64,000 nt of DNA from Setaria digitata (taxonomy: Eukaryota; Nematoda; Chromadorea; Rhabditida; Setariidae). This document shows positions 1 to 12,000 of the stretch, in pieces; position 1 is the first letter of the stretch, and the number at the start of each line of letters is the position of its first letter. The stretch lies in assembly GCA_003640385.1 (NCBI GenBank), contig RCAB01000197.1, forward strand, positions 42,838-106,837, given 5' to 3'. The notes under the pieces are model-generated. The model saw only the letters and a program-made list of their open reading frames with translations, ran no database searches and was not told the DNA's origin. Both the position numbers and the translations under genes were made by a program.

Positions 1-68
1 CTTACAAATTCAAATTTGGAACTTCTGGAAATTTAAAGTTGAATTCACAAAGAATCAATTGATTTTAG

Positions 69-1136
69 ATGTATTTGCGATGGTGGTTGGAAAGGTGATT
101 ATTGCAATGATATCATCTGTCAACATGGTTATCCAGGTGAATGATTTAAATTTTCATTCATTAAGAAACAATGAATTTTGCGAATACAATATAATGACTC
201 ATAATTAATCTAATGATTGTAAATTCAATGAACTATTTAAAAAAAAAAAAAAAAAAAATGAAGGGAATTTAGATATCGAGAACAAAAGTGAATCTTGTGT
301 TTGTCCAGCACGATTCACTGGAACTCACTGTGATCGTTGCTCACAAAAAGGGCCTAAAATCAGACCTTATCCAGAGTGTAACATTGATGTCTTGAAAAGT
401 AAGGCAAGACAACAACGACAGGAAGCAGAAACACAGGTACTATAGTGTGTCATTAAAAAAGTAAGCATTCAACAGTGAAGAGTTAAACTGAATGGATTTC
501 CATCATATGAATTATATGCAGTGATTTATTCAATTTCAAATCATTCGGTTCCTTTTTTTTTGGTCATAATTACACGAGTTCAGTTTACTGATAAAAATTT
601 GACAATGAATATTGTAGTTCCGATTGCGATTAAGGATTATGGGTGCTGCAAGTTTCTTGCTTTTCCTTCTATTAATAACAATGGTTTTCTTCAATCGACG
701 TAGGATTTATAAAAAGAAACGTTCAGAACTCGAAAACCTTCGGCAGCGTGAATATGAGAATCGGAAACTAATCCTCGAAAAAGCTGCTTTATCCACGGAA
801 TGTTTCAATGTTGAGCAAAGGTTAGTTTAAAAAGATTATCAACTAAATAAAATCTTTCATTCCTGAATTTAATATAATTTATATTTTTAAATGAGCTGTT
901 GTTTGTGTAAAAACATTTGGCGATAGGTACGGTACGAAGTGAACCATCATTAAATTATATTTCCAGGCAAAGGAAACACATTAAATTATATATATGCCAA
1001 AAGCCAAAATGAATGAAATGAACCTGAAGTTCTAATGATACTGTAAGTCAACTTTTACAGGGAACAATCAGAAGAAGGAGACAGGAAGCGCAGAGAACAC
1101 AAAAAAACGAACAGAAGATTATCATTTTTTCTATAG
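69..1136 (+). CDS. EGF-repeat single-pass membrane protein, 3' part (5' end outside window)
   Basis: Four exons splice in consistent phase: 69-136, 273-436, 618-820 and 1061-1136, ending in TAG. About 169 residues are visible. The first exon carries the end of an EGF-like module (CICDGGWKGDYC). A second EGF-like module follows (CQHGYP, then CVCPARFTGTHC), with two further cysteines after it. A hydrophobic segment (GAASFLLFLLLITMVFF) then predicts one membrane span, followed by a strongly basic, probably cytoplasmic tail (NRRRIYKKKR) of about 65 residues. EGF modules outside and a short charged tail inside suggest a type I surface or adhesion protein. The start, signal peptide and any earlier modules lie left of the window, so I cannot name the family member. 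Acceptors (GATTTTAG, TTTACAG) and donors are canonical. The next gene is convergent. Confidence 0.75.
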
Positions 1137-2223
1137 CTAGAAAGGTGTTTACATCTATGATTTGAGGAATTCCAGCTCAGTAATTTGAACTCTGAAGGCA
1201 ATCATGAAATCGGGAACGAACTCTGAATTTGTGGATCGGAATTTAAAAGAATGAGAATTAGTGACACTAATATTTATGTTTAACAATTAAAAAAACTTTA
1301 TTGTTGCTTTGAATTGCAACTGCATCATTTGAACTGTCACATAACATGCCATAATTGTTTTTACAGTTCTATTTAGTAAACTGAAACTAACTCATAATTG
1401 TGTCATAATTTGTTGTTAATATCTTATGAGTTGATAAAAGATATGTAATATTTAAAGTGTTCGATTCACTAGCTTTACCCCATAATCAAAAAAATAGACC
1501 GACTGCAATGAGAAAAGATCAGGTCCAAAATCAAACCCCACACCCTGAATCAATCGAGATGCAAGAGATATAAAATCACACTTTTTAAGCAATCCTTTTC
1601 TGCTACAAGCAAAACATTATTCAAAACTAAGCATTATTAAAAAATGATATATAAGCCAATGCTAATCACAAATACATACAAACATATTAAACAAATCACA
1701 TACCACGTCGCTTTTTCATAACTAAGAAATATTTCTGTAAACAAAAACAGCATATAGCATTTCGCAATCTACGTTGTTATGAAGCATTAAAATATGGAAG
1801 GAAGCTATAGAATAACTGACCGAACAAAAAAGTTTTATAATTTGTATATAATCAACATCTTCTGAGATCAGAACCTTACTAAAAAAAAACGGAAAACAGA
1901 ACCACAGAGTGAGTTAGAACAAACAGACTTATAAAGAGCCAATGGAAAACTATACTCAATTTTTGCTGGTTTATAAAAGTAAGCAGTCTAGAATAAAGCA
2001 GAAGTAGACAGGGAAGCAAACCTACACAGATATAATCAAATATAAGAGTTTTGCAAGTATGATGCCAAAAAGATAAAGATAAAAACAGAGGAATATTTCT
2101 TTTAGATGAAATGGGTTCAGAGAAGAAAATTTATGAAACCCAAAAAGCATAAAATCACGAGTGTTAAGTGTGTTCTAGAAAGTAGTATGTAGTATTATAA
2201 CCCGTATTAAAGTTCCAAAAAAT
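1137..2223. other. Intergenic region between convergent genes
   Basis: This stretch separates the TAG of the EGF-protein gene from the TAA of the minus-strand kinase gene. No exon with consistent splice sites was seen. It should contain both 3' untranslated regions. An AATAAA occurs at 1992-1997 on the plus strand, but it is far from the stop and its use is uncertain. Confidence 0.5.
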
Positions 2224-4660
2224 TTAGGAGAAATGCACCCAATCAGACCTAAGTCCTACACATGTACTATTATCGGTCTCAGTAATACCGTTTCCTAGAA
2301 CATTGGAAACAAATATTCCAACAATTGTCTGCGCTTGAGCAATTCCATCCGCATCCTGCGCGTTGTATGTTTTATAAAAATCCATGGTCATTAGAACATT
2401 GTATTTAGGACGTTCGTCTTTACCTTTGATCAGGCTGAAACCATGTTATTTAATCGTAAAAAAAACTTCAAATACAAGGAAATATGAACAAGTTTGCTCA
2501 CTACGATACTGACATCCAAATCAAAAATAACAGAGAAAATACTCAAATATCACTCCCGTTCTACTAAAATTCTTCCATTCACTGACACCATAAGTTAAAG
2601 ACCGATAATTCTGCAAAAACAAGGAAGATGAGAATTACCAGTGGTTGATAAACGTAACCAAACATGTGGAATATATCCCAGGTGGCATAACTGGAGGTTC
2701 ACCATTCACTACTTCTTGCAGTTGTTGGAACGGTGAATCCCAAGCTGAGAATGGAAATCGCCCAGTTGAAATTTCAAACTGGAAATAAAAACTATTCATT
2801 TTTTCATTTCATTCTTGTTGTCAAACTCATTAAATCCAAATGATTTACACTCTCCACAAGTTTACTTTAAAAAGTATTAAATTAACCACCACTTATGCAT
2901 ACTTGTCTCATGCACTTACTAGCGTTATGCCCAACGACCAAACGTCCGATCGAACATCATAAGGTTCATTCGACTGCAGTCGTTCAGGCTGTAATGCATG
3001 AAAAATCAGTGAAATTTGAAGAAGTTATAAAGAACTCAATCGAATTAATTTTGAAAATAAATTAATAAAACCTCGAAAACAAAAAAGAAAAAACGAACTG
3101 CCATATAAGGTCGGCACCCTGCATCTTGAGTTTTAGCAATAGAATCAATTAAGTGACCGGCTATACCAAAATCGCAGAGTTTTATATGGCCCTTCCGATC
3201 AAGTAAAATGTTGGACGGTTTAACATCTGAAACAGTGTAAATCATACTAGGCAAAAATCATGAACAGTAATTTCAAAACAATAACATTTCGAAAATTTGA
3301 ACTGAAAAACTAACCTCGATGAATTATTCTCAAATCCTCCTTAAGATAGCTGAGTGCATTAACTGTCTGAAATACTCGACGTTACAAACATAAATCCATA
3401 AATCTCAGTTCCCAAATGATAATATTGAAAAAAAAAAAATATTCCTGAATATATTTTTCCTCATAACTTCAGCCATGAAAAGTGAAGAAAAAAACGAGTG
3501 AGCCTAAAACGAGCTTACCGAAACAGCAATATATCCGATGATATCTTCCGGAAGATAGCTTTTTTTTTCATAAACTATTTTATAAAGACTTTCTAAGGAA
3601 ACGTCCATTAATTCCATACATATCCAGCAGTCGCCCTGTAATATTCTCACTTTTAACTTTGCAAATGCTGAAAGATTAACAGTTCTGATGAAGAGAAGGG
3701 AAAAAATGGAAATGTATTAAAGAAAGAAATGTGTTAAAATTAACTTCGGTAAAGATGGCACCGTAAAAGCGAACAATATTTTCACATTGGCTATTCATAA
3801 TAGCTTCCAGTTCCATGAGTAAGTGTTTCTGCTCAGTTGGATTAACAGTACTTGATCGGATGCGCTAAAAAGTAAATCCATTGTGAATACATCCGTTTCA
3901 AGATTTAGTGAGAAGTTATTTTTGATATTAAACTTTGTTAACATCTTTGAAGAAAATTCCTGCTTCAACAGCTGTTTCGAACTAAATCGTATAATGTCTA
4001 CTAAGAATCCTTACTTTAACAGCTAAAACTGTCCCGGATTTCGCATGAAGCATCCGTCTAACCGTTCCGAAATTTCCACGACCTATCTCGCCTTTGTCGA
4101 TGAGATCATTACATGTAAAATCATATTCTTCATCCGGTGAGAAACGTAATTTACCTGTGGAATGAGTTCGCAAATATGCGCTGAAATTTTTTCAGGTTTA
4201 TTTACAAAATATATGCATCCTTTTCTTACCAAATATACCAGTGGTGTTTGTGACGCCATAACCAGGCTACAATTCATACCAGTAAAAAAGTTAGGAATCT
4301 GATTGAATTCAAATGCATTTAGGATTACAACAAATTATAATCCTAGATAGATCATCTTAGTCTTATTTCTAATGTGCGAAGGATTATAACTATAAATAAA
4401 TGTGGCCTGATCATACGGTGAAATAGCAAATGTTAAATTTACCAATTTCAGTTATTAAAACTCATCACGAAAGCAAAAAAAAACATGTTGCAACCATGTT
4501 TAAACTTATGTATTTCGTAATTGTGATTTGCAGATTTTAATTAATACTTCAAAATTTTAATAACACACAGTTGCGGCGATGTTTCGATATCTGGCAACGG
4601 TGGGAAATCAAGCTTCAGACTGAAACGTTCCACGTCAAGTGATTTCGGTCGTTCGGTCAT
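2224..4660 (-). CDS. mkk-4: MAP kinase kinase, MKK4 group
   Basis: Dual-specificity kinase that would phosphorylate a JNK- or p38-type MAP kinase. Exons in transcript order: first coding exon from ATG 4658-4660 to about 4567; a tentative 37-nt exon 4230-4266; then 4015-4180, 3745-3864, 3519-3635, 3315-3366, 3099-3226, 2920-2988, 2639-2778 and 2224-2434 (TAA at 2224-2226). From 4180 onward all phases agree, giving about 333 residues. Visible motifs: glycine loop [11 protein letters not shown], catalytic lysine [14 protein letters not shown] catalytic loop, DFG, activation segment [14 protein letters not shown] (the S and T match the MKK4 phosphosites), [20 protein letters not shown]. The [12 protein letters not shown] lead-in and GCRPYMAPER are typical of MKK4. 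The N terminus contains [11 protein letters not shown], resembling a MAPK docking site. Only the N-terminal joins are unsure: joining 4567 to the 37-nt exon fixes the phase but gives an odd tryptophan/histidine-rich stretch. Confidence 0.9.
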
Positions 4661-5527
4661 TTCTGGCTTATTATATTTCTGGAACTTATTACTTCTGCCG
4701 TAATCTAGTTAGAAAAACGTGAAGCAAAGCTTCATTGCAATCACTGATTTTTTCCGAATAATTGGCCATTGTCCATCCCAACAAAAATGCTGAAAATAGA
4801 ATAAATCTAAGATATTTACTCATAAAATATTGCCTGGTAAAAGAGTGGTGAACCATATAACGGAATATGAAGAATTACCTGAAATTAGTTATGGATATCT
4901 AGAACCACAATACTCCATACAACTAGTAGAAATCCAGAAGTCTGCGAGAGTGGATCTAAACTGTGACATACTGATACCTCTTCCTTTTTCCATCGAGAAA
5001 ATAATGGCCGTGCTATAATTTGATTCACGATGCTTACTGCAATCGGCGGAATTTACTAGCGTAGGAAATTCTATCGAGACGAGGGTTTGTTTTGACGTAG
5101 TTTTCTGAGGTTACATCATTTTCGCTGTATCACAATTGTGCCATGTGCAGTTACATTTAGATTGCATATGCAGCCTAGTTGGCACGGATTTTTGTCTTTT
5201 TGATGTTTTTATAGATGAGGGTGAAAAGTTTATGTTGCCTGTTAGCTTTAAGATTTTTTTTTGTTACCTCAATCTGCGACATTTCCTCTCAAGACTTTAG
5301 TCTTTGATTCATCTATTTCATTTCTAGAGTAAGTTTTTCAGGTGTTCAAGGTTCTCGTAAAATTAAATTGCTTCAGCAGTGTTTTTGTCAGTAATCATGT
5401 GGATTCATCAGAATACTGGAAAGTGTTTTCTGATACCACTCCGCTTACCAGAGTTATAGCCATGTTTTCCCTTTCGTTTCTTGCTTCGAAGTGAATTAAA
5501 TCAATTTGAGGTGATTAATGGGCAGAA
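4661..5527. promoter_or_regulatory. Shared upstream region of divergent mkk-4 and dph-3
   Basis: The kinase (minus) and DPH3 (plus) start codons face away from each other across 867 bp, so both promoters should lie here. An acceptor-like CCAG sits two bases before the kinase ATG, and TTCCAG lies a little further upstream; either could accept a spliced leader. A short ORF starts at ATG 5518 and overlaps the DPH3 ATG in another frame. No gene was recognised here. Confidence 0.4.
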
Positions 5528-6044
5528 ATGTCGGTATTTCATGACGAAGTTGAAATAGAAGATTTTGAGTACGACGATTCTACTGGATTATATTCTTACC
5601 CGTGTCCATGTGGAGATCGGTTTGAAATTTCAAAGTAAGCAGTTCAATATATTTATGTTTTGAGTGCCTTTTTCCGAATCTAACTGTTTATTTACTTGTT
5701 TTAAATGTTCTTATATGCTGGACTTAGTAAGAAGCGATGGTGTATTAATTACCTTCAACTAAAGAAAGACTCTTTCTTGCAGCAGAATTAGGAGGGAAAT
5801 AAAGATTTATTTAAATTTCCAACAATTCCATTAAATTTAAGAGCGATATTAGTTTTAAACTTTCATGTTTGCATTATTAGAGTATTGTGTGCTTTTTCAC
5901 AGAGAAATGTTAGAAGCTGGTGAAGATGTTGCTACATGCCCCAGTTGTTCTCTAATTGTTCGAGTAATCTATGATCCGGATATGTTCATTAACTTGGAAA
6001 TCCTACCAAATACAAGTATTCAAAAAGTAGAAGCCCTCAACTAA
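5528..6044 (+). CDS. dph-3: DPH3, CSL-type zinc-finger protein of diphthamide biosynthesis
   Basis: Two exons, 5528-5634 and 5903-6044, join with a split lysine codon to give 82 residues, the usual size of the family. The protein begins [17 protein letters not shown], as in eukaryotic DPH3/KTI11, and carries the four zinc ligands as PCPCGD and, 20-odd residues later, [16 protein letters not shown] is the CSL signature. In known members it is the electron donor to the DPH1-DPH2 radical enzyme that starts diphthamide formation on elongation factor 2, and it also supports the Elongator tRNA-modifying complex. The intron has a GTAAGC donor and a TTTTTCACAG acceptor. A poly(A) signal AATAAA lies at 6164-6169. 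The gene is divergent from the kinase gene and followed by a small ORF on the same strand. Identification is firm. Confidence 0.96.
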
Positions 6045-6163
6045 ACGAAAGAATCGCACATATGATCAGCTCGAAATATTTCCCATTTAGTTGAATTTGT
6101 GAAATATTAGCAGCTTTTTTCCCACCTTTTATTTTTGTGTATCCTAATGAAATTTGTGCCTGT

Positions 6164-6169
6164 AATAAA
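6164..6169 (+). terminator. Poly(A) signal for dph-3
   Basis: Canonical AATAAA 120 nt after the DPH3 stop codon, on the same strand and before the acceptor-like site at 6381-6389. Confidence 0.5.
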
Positions 6170-6499
6170 GTACACTGTTGTTATAGTATACATGACAAAT
6201 ACGGAAAGGGTTATCAAAACTTTGAAGCTAAAGTTATTGGAACTAGTTGTGGGGAAATTGAAAAGCACATGTATTTTAAGGGAAAATGTAGTGTTGGACA
6301 TTTATTCCTATTTATAAAAAAAGGTGAGTTAAATCTTCTGTTGAGTCACTGATTTGAAGACTAAGAGCTTGCTATTGACTATATTGCAGATTCTACCATT
6401 AGTAGTCGTTAGTGATATTGACATGCCAGAAAACTGAAGGAACGATCGAATTGAATTCGGGACGTTCGGGAAGTGAATTGTAGGAAGGTTTTTAAACTG

Positions 6500-6769
6500 A
6501 TGGTCGAGTTAAGCAAAACTATCGTGCCGATGAGTCTTACTTTGCTTCAAACTTATCTGGTACAAAAGGGACTTCTTGCGGGTGGTATTACTCGATTTTT
6601 GTTAACAGGGTTCCAATATATTTTCCTAATGTTTGGTTGTTCTCTCCTATACAAAGGAAAGACTCATAATTTCGTACTCTTATTAATTAAATTAGCTAAA
6701 AAGCTAAAAGCAAAATTTTCCAGTCTTCTAATTGGTTTGTTAGTTCCTTCGAAGACAGAACGAGGATGA
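6500..6769 (+). CDS. Small hydrophobic protein, unrecognised, possible downstream operon gene
   Basis: Single-exon ORF of 89 residues. I do not recognise the family. It has two hydrophobic stretches, about residues 8-27 (IVPMSLTLLQTYLVQKG) and 31-50 (FLLTGFQYIFLMFGCSLL), then a lysine-rich segment (KLAKKLKAK) and another short hydrophobic piece. Codon usage looks more protein-like than most AT-rich spurious ORFs here. Good acceptor sequence (ATATTGCAG) ends at 6389, about 220 nt after the DPH3 poly(A) signal, which suits a trans-spliced second gene of an operon. A five-codon upstream ORF (ATG at 6421) would precede the start I chose. An in-frame non-ATG extension reaches 6473. It could be a small membrane protein or a chance ORF. 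Confidence 0.4.
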   Translation: MVELSKTIVPMSLTLLQTYLVQKGLLAGGITRFLLTGFQYIFLMFGCSLLYKGKTHNFVLLLIKLAKKLKAKFSSLLIGLLVPSKTERG

Positions 6770-9048
6770 ATCACCATGTTGTTTACTTTGAACAAATTTT
6801 TTCAAATTTTCAAGTTTTGCAAGGAAAACTAAAGTGATCGGGAAAGTCTATTAAAATTTTTAGAAATTTTGTGAATATCCTTCGAGTTTGATGCTTATCA
6901 TTTTGCAAAATTCAGATTTTCAAAAGTGCTATCATACCAAATAGTCCTGAAATTGATGAAATAGATAGTCAAGCAAAAGTATCAGTCTTTTCCACCTTTT
7001 TGCAGTTACAAGACTGTCAAAATTCCTTGCAGCTCGGTTCTCAAAATATTTGTGTTGCTTAAAACTTGGAAGTAATTGTTTCTTCTCAAAGAGTTATTCC
7101 CAAATTCGAATTATACTTTTATCCAAACCTTGATCGAATAATTATTATTGGAAGTAGCAAGTTTGAGAACAGCAAGCTGCTTGTTTACTAATTATGAAAT
7201 TTCAAATTTCATTCATTTAAATACTCTTTCCTCATTTCTAGTTTGCTGTGTATATCAAATTATTTTTTTTTATGCTGATAAAAAAAAAGTAGTATTTTGT
7301 TATGATTGGGATTATTTGATTATGCTGTTCCTTCCCTGGAAGAAAAAAGGGATACCCGTGTACACGTTTTGAAATTGAAATTGAATTAATGGATCCACAA
7401 GATATATAAATGATAATTTTTCAGGAAAATTAAACTTCGAACTGTAAAAAATTTTTAAAAATTTCCTTGGAGGGTTTTTTTTTCTTTTTTTTCTTTCGTC
7501 TTTTTTTCTTTCTCTCTCCTCCTCGTCCTCTCCTTTTTTTGAAGTTATTCAAAAAGCGAATTTTAATTGTACATAAAAAGAACTATTTTTTGTAACATGG
7601 AAATACTCCTCATTTTTAGTTTCCGTTTGAAGAGAAAAGCACTTTTTTTAGTGCAATAATGGTCATGCAAATTTTTAGTCATGTGAAAGGATTTGGTCAA
7701 TTTTAATCCAAACATTCAGTGCAAAAAATATCATTTATATCATAGAGATTATCTGATTATAGTATTTAAAAAAGAAAAAAAAACTAAGGAAATTGTTTAA
7801 TTATTTTTAAAAATATTATTTACATGATATTTTTTTCTGAAAGCAAAAAAAAAGCGCTTTTTTAAAATTTCTTTTCATATCATATGTTATTCTAAAATAG
7901 ACCTTTTTTTTTTGCAATAACTAAATGAAATAGTTGGAAGTAAAAAAAAAAGAAAGAAGAATTCTTACATTTACCATTAATATTCTACATAGTTTTTAGA
8001 GTTTGCCTCAGAATTCCCCCAAAATGATCTTGCCCTTTGCATTTTCTTTTCCAACAATATGTCTGCTTGAAATACTTATGGCACCGTAAAATATGCCCAA
8101 TTAAATTGTAGGAGAAAGAGAAAATGGAGAAATTTGAAGAATTTAAGGATTGATGTTTGTCAGACTAAAATTTTATTTATTTGAAATTCTACACTGTTCA
8201 ATTTTTTTTTGCTTTTGATAGGTTTTTTTTTTTTTTTTTTTAAAAAATTTGTCCTGCTCAGTGATTAATGTTTTTTTTCTTTTTCTGAGAGGAGAGAATT
8301 CAGTTTAGAATGAGCTGCAAAAATAAAGAAAACTTTTAAACAAATCAATCAGTATGACCATAATCGCTAAAGTATCAACACACAAACAAATAAATGAAGT
8401 AAAGTGGGTTTCAGTTTGGAATGGAAAGTTATAATTCATTCCTTTCCAATACTAATTACCTGAAATTCTTCGTAATATCTGAATCACTGCCCGTTATTTT
8501 TCACATTTAGAAAAAACATCTGTTGTTAATGAGTTTTGTGTTCATTAATTAAGTTTGTTCCAAAAAAAAAAAATATACCTACATCAAGCTACTAAAAGAA
8601 TGCTCGTGAAATAGCATATCCTTACAGTACCGGTAATTTTAGTGATAATGATGATGACAGTTCCATGATCATGATGATGATTGTAGTTATTATATTACGG
8701 TTATTAATATGAAGTAACAATGAGGTAGTGAAATTATGTAATAATTGCTATGCAGACTGATATGATATGATTACTCCTATTTGTGAATAACTTAATCAGA
8801 TAATTGTAATAGTAGTGATAACATATACCTGATAAGTTCATTTGCAAGATATAATTGATAGTTATAGATTAATAATTTTATAATGAAATATGACCGAGTA
8901 ACAGGTTAATTATAAAGCTTGTCTGTCTATGGTACAAACAAATATTTACTTACGGGTGAAGAACAACAGTGATATTATGTATATTGTTGGTGGTAATTAA
9001 TTTCCTTTAAATTCTAAAAGAATTTAAAACTACTTATTAGATTTGCCT

Positions 9049-9083
<35 letters not shown>

Positions 9084-12000
9084 CAAATACGTGTTGAGAC
9101 ATTGAAAGCGTCAGTAATATAAACAGTAATAATGTGTCTTCTTTATAATTCCCATTTTTAAGAATTGCTGATAAATATTTTACAGAATAGAGAAGGATTT
9201 TAACATATTTATTTTATTAGATTTTAAACGGATTTCATCAAAATTTTATCAAACTGATTTTATCAAATATGAAATTTAGTGAAATGATAAAATGCAATCC
9301 AGTAGCAGTCAATATTAAATTTAGCAAGAATATTTTTTTTTTCCTTCAAGCCATTATTATTCATACCAGAATACCAAGAAATTTTTATCAGTATAGCTTT
9401 TTTGCTTATTTAGTTACGATTAGTGAAGCGCTGGTATGAATGATAAGTAGAAATGATAACGATCATACTTTAAGAATGTGAAATTTTATTTCCATCGTAA
9501 AAATAGTCATTTCATAAACAATGGATTCATGTCGTAAAATTATCACATTTTGACATTTTATCCGTCATTCCGGATTATTCGGTAATTTCGAATTACATAT
9601 CCTTCTGTTCGTTCATTACCAAGAAACATTTTCAACATTCACATTAACGACTAGAATTTCAAAGCATCATTTATGAATATACAGTTATTTCAGGACGAAA
9701 TGAATTAGCACCCATATTATACACCACCTGAATTTCATTTAATATTTGATTCAATTAATTAATGTTTAAATTTGAAATAACAAAAACAAACATATTTCAT
9801 ACATAATTTTTTTTTTGTTTTTAACTGATTGTATCACTATGTAGCTGCAAAAAAAAACCCAAATGAAGAAAAAAACCGACATAGTTAGGGTATGAAATTT
9901 CGATGCGGGGGATTGAAACTCGTTCTTCAAGCTTCCCTCGGTCGTGTTTCCCCCGTATCTCGGTTTTTCCCGTTCCCCGGTTTCCTCTCCTCCCCGAGTT
10001 CCCCTCTTCCTTACCCTCTCGTTCCTCTTCTTTCTTCAATCATTCATTTATCTATCTATCTTTTTTTCATTTTCCTTTGTATCACCAAAATAAACTTTAA
10101 GGAGCGCAAAATATCCATATGGCGCAGTGTCATCACATACAACACACATGGCTAGGCAACATCTCATCATACTGGTAAACTTATTTTAATGACTATAAAA
10201 GTTAAAGTTTATCTTTTTTTTTTCAATTATTTTATTGAACAACTAAATTATTTTTACTTTTGATTTTATCTTACTGCGAAATTATGCATTATCAATAACT
10301 GTTTGAATATCTTTTTTCGCTTGATCACTTTTAATACCTTAATCGTTTTAGATGAATATTTTTTCTTGGTTAGAAAAGAAAATTTTTCACTTATATAACA
10401 ATTCGAATTTTCAAGTATTTCAAATTTCCGATATTTTATAAATTGTTTCATCCTTTCTAATTCAATTTGAATAGACATTTGGTTTGGTTAAAACTTTTTT
10501 TAAATATATTTGAATTTAAAATTTTTTTTTGATAATTTCCTCCAATTCATTCTTTCATTCTTTTTATCCAAATTGTTTTTTATTTTTCCATTGCTTACCT
10601 GTTCTTTTTATTATTTCAAAATCCCTAATTTAGTCTTTCGAAATTAAAACAAAACGTATGGAAAGATATTGTTCTGTCAAATTAATTTGGTAGAAGATCT
10701 AATTATTTGCTAGATTCTATTACATTTGAGATCGAAGTTTTCCTTTCGTCTTTTCTTCAAAATCATAGCTGTAAAATTGAAGTAGAAATTGAAGTTTGTA
10801 ACTTGTTTTGAAATCTACTTTTGTGCTTCATTTTAATTTCAACAATTCGCCATTGTATTACTCGAAAGAAGAAGAAATATATCTATATCTCTTAGGCTAA
10901 TTACTATAATTTTAAATTTTTAAACAAAATTAAGAAAAAAAAAGCGAAGTATTACATTTAAGAATGCAACAAATATCGTTAAAATTTTTGAAGAAAAAAA
11001 AAGAAAACAAACGAAAACAATAAGCAAACAAAAAAAAAAATTTTTTTAAGAAAGTTTTTTCTCAATGAGTGAAAAAAAAAAAAAAAAAGAAAAAAAGTGA
11101 ATATCCAACATTTACCAGTTAATCATTGCACCTGAAATTTCATTATGAATTTGTATTATTTTGATGAAAGATGAAAAAAAAAAGGGAAATGAAGAATAGT
11201 TCAATAATCAAATAGTTATTTATTTATTTATTTTTTTTTCAAGACCGAATTTACGATGCAGTGACATTTATTTTATTATTTAACATGTCATTATCAGGAT
11301 CTCAGTGATCGATTTCTTATATCATCTTTTCTTATATTTCCGCTCTGCGTTTTTTATAGCAGTTGTTAATTAAGATGCAAAAATTTTTTTTTCATTGTTA
11401 GTTTTTATTTTGTTAATTATAAAATTATACTTTGATTGATTAGATTCCGATTTATCAAGATGCATAATTAGTTACAATATAGGATGCAAGTAATCAACTA
11501 GATGTTGATTTGCAACAAGGTAAGCTGATTAGACATGAAAATCAGTGAAGAAAGAAATATGTAAGTGATCAAGTAAGTATTAAAATACAAGAGTGTGATG
11601 AAAGAGTGAGTAACTGAAATGATAAGTTACTGAGTTTATAGTTCGTAAATAGTTTGAAAACTGATTACATTCGGCGAAATTAAACTTGTTTACAAAAAGA
11701 GGAAATATCAAAAATGATCACTTTCATAATTTTTTATAGGATTTTGTAACATTTAAGATGAAGTTCATTTCAACCTTTCAAAAAACCCTCAGTCAGAATT
11801 AGGCCAAAAAAATATTCATATACGTCCCTATCTGCAGAATCTGTAGAATCTAAAATTTTTAATGGCCTTTACGGAAAAGAAGTTTTTAGCGAATTAAACG
11901 ATAATTTGCACTGATCTAACACCATCTTAAAAATACTCCCTTGAATTCAAAAAAAAAAAAAAAAAAATAAAGTTTTATGGAATAATGCACAATATAAACT

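Noticed and set aside
4830..5018. Plus-strand ORF of 62 codons between mkk-4 and dph-3
   Set aside because: No matching splice sites, no recognised family, and it sits in the region expected to hold both promoters. It may be chance.
9903..9930. GGGGGATTGAAACTCG resembling a reversed tRNA T-arm or SINE B box
   Set aside because: The flanking bases do not form the five-pair T stem, and no anticodon arm or A box follows. No tRNA gene was seen in the window.
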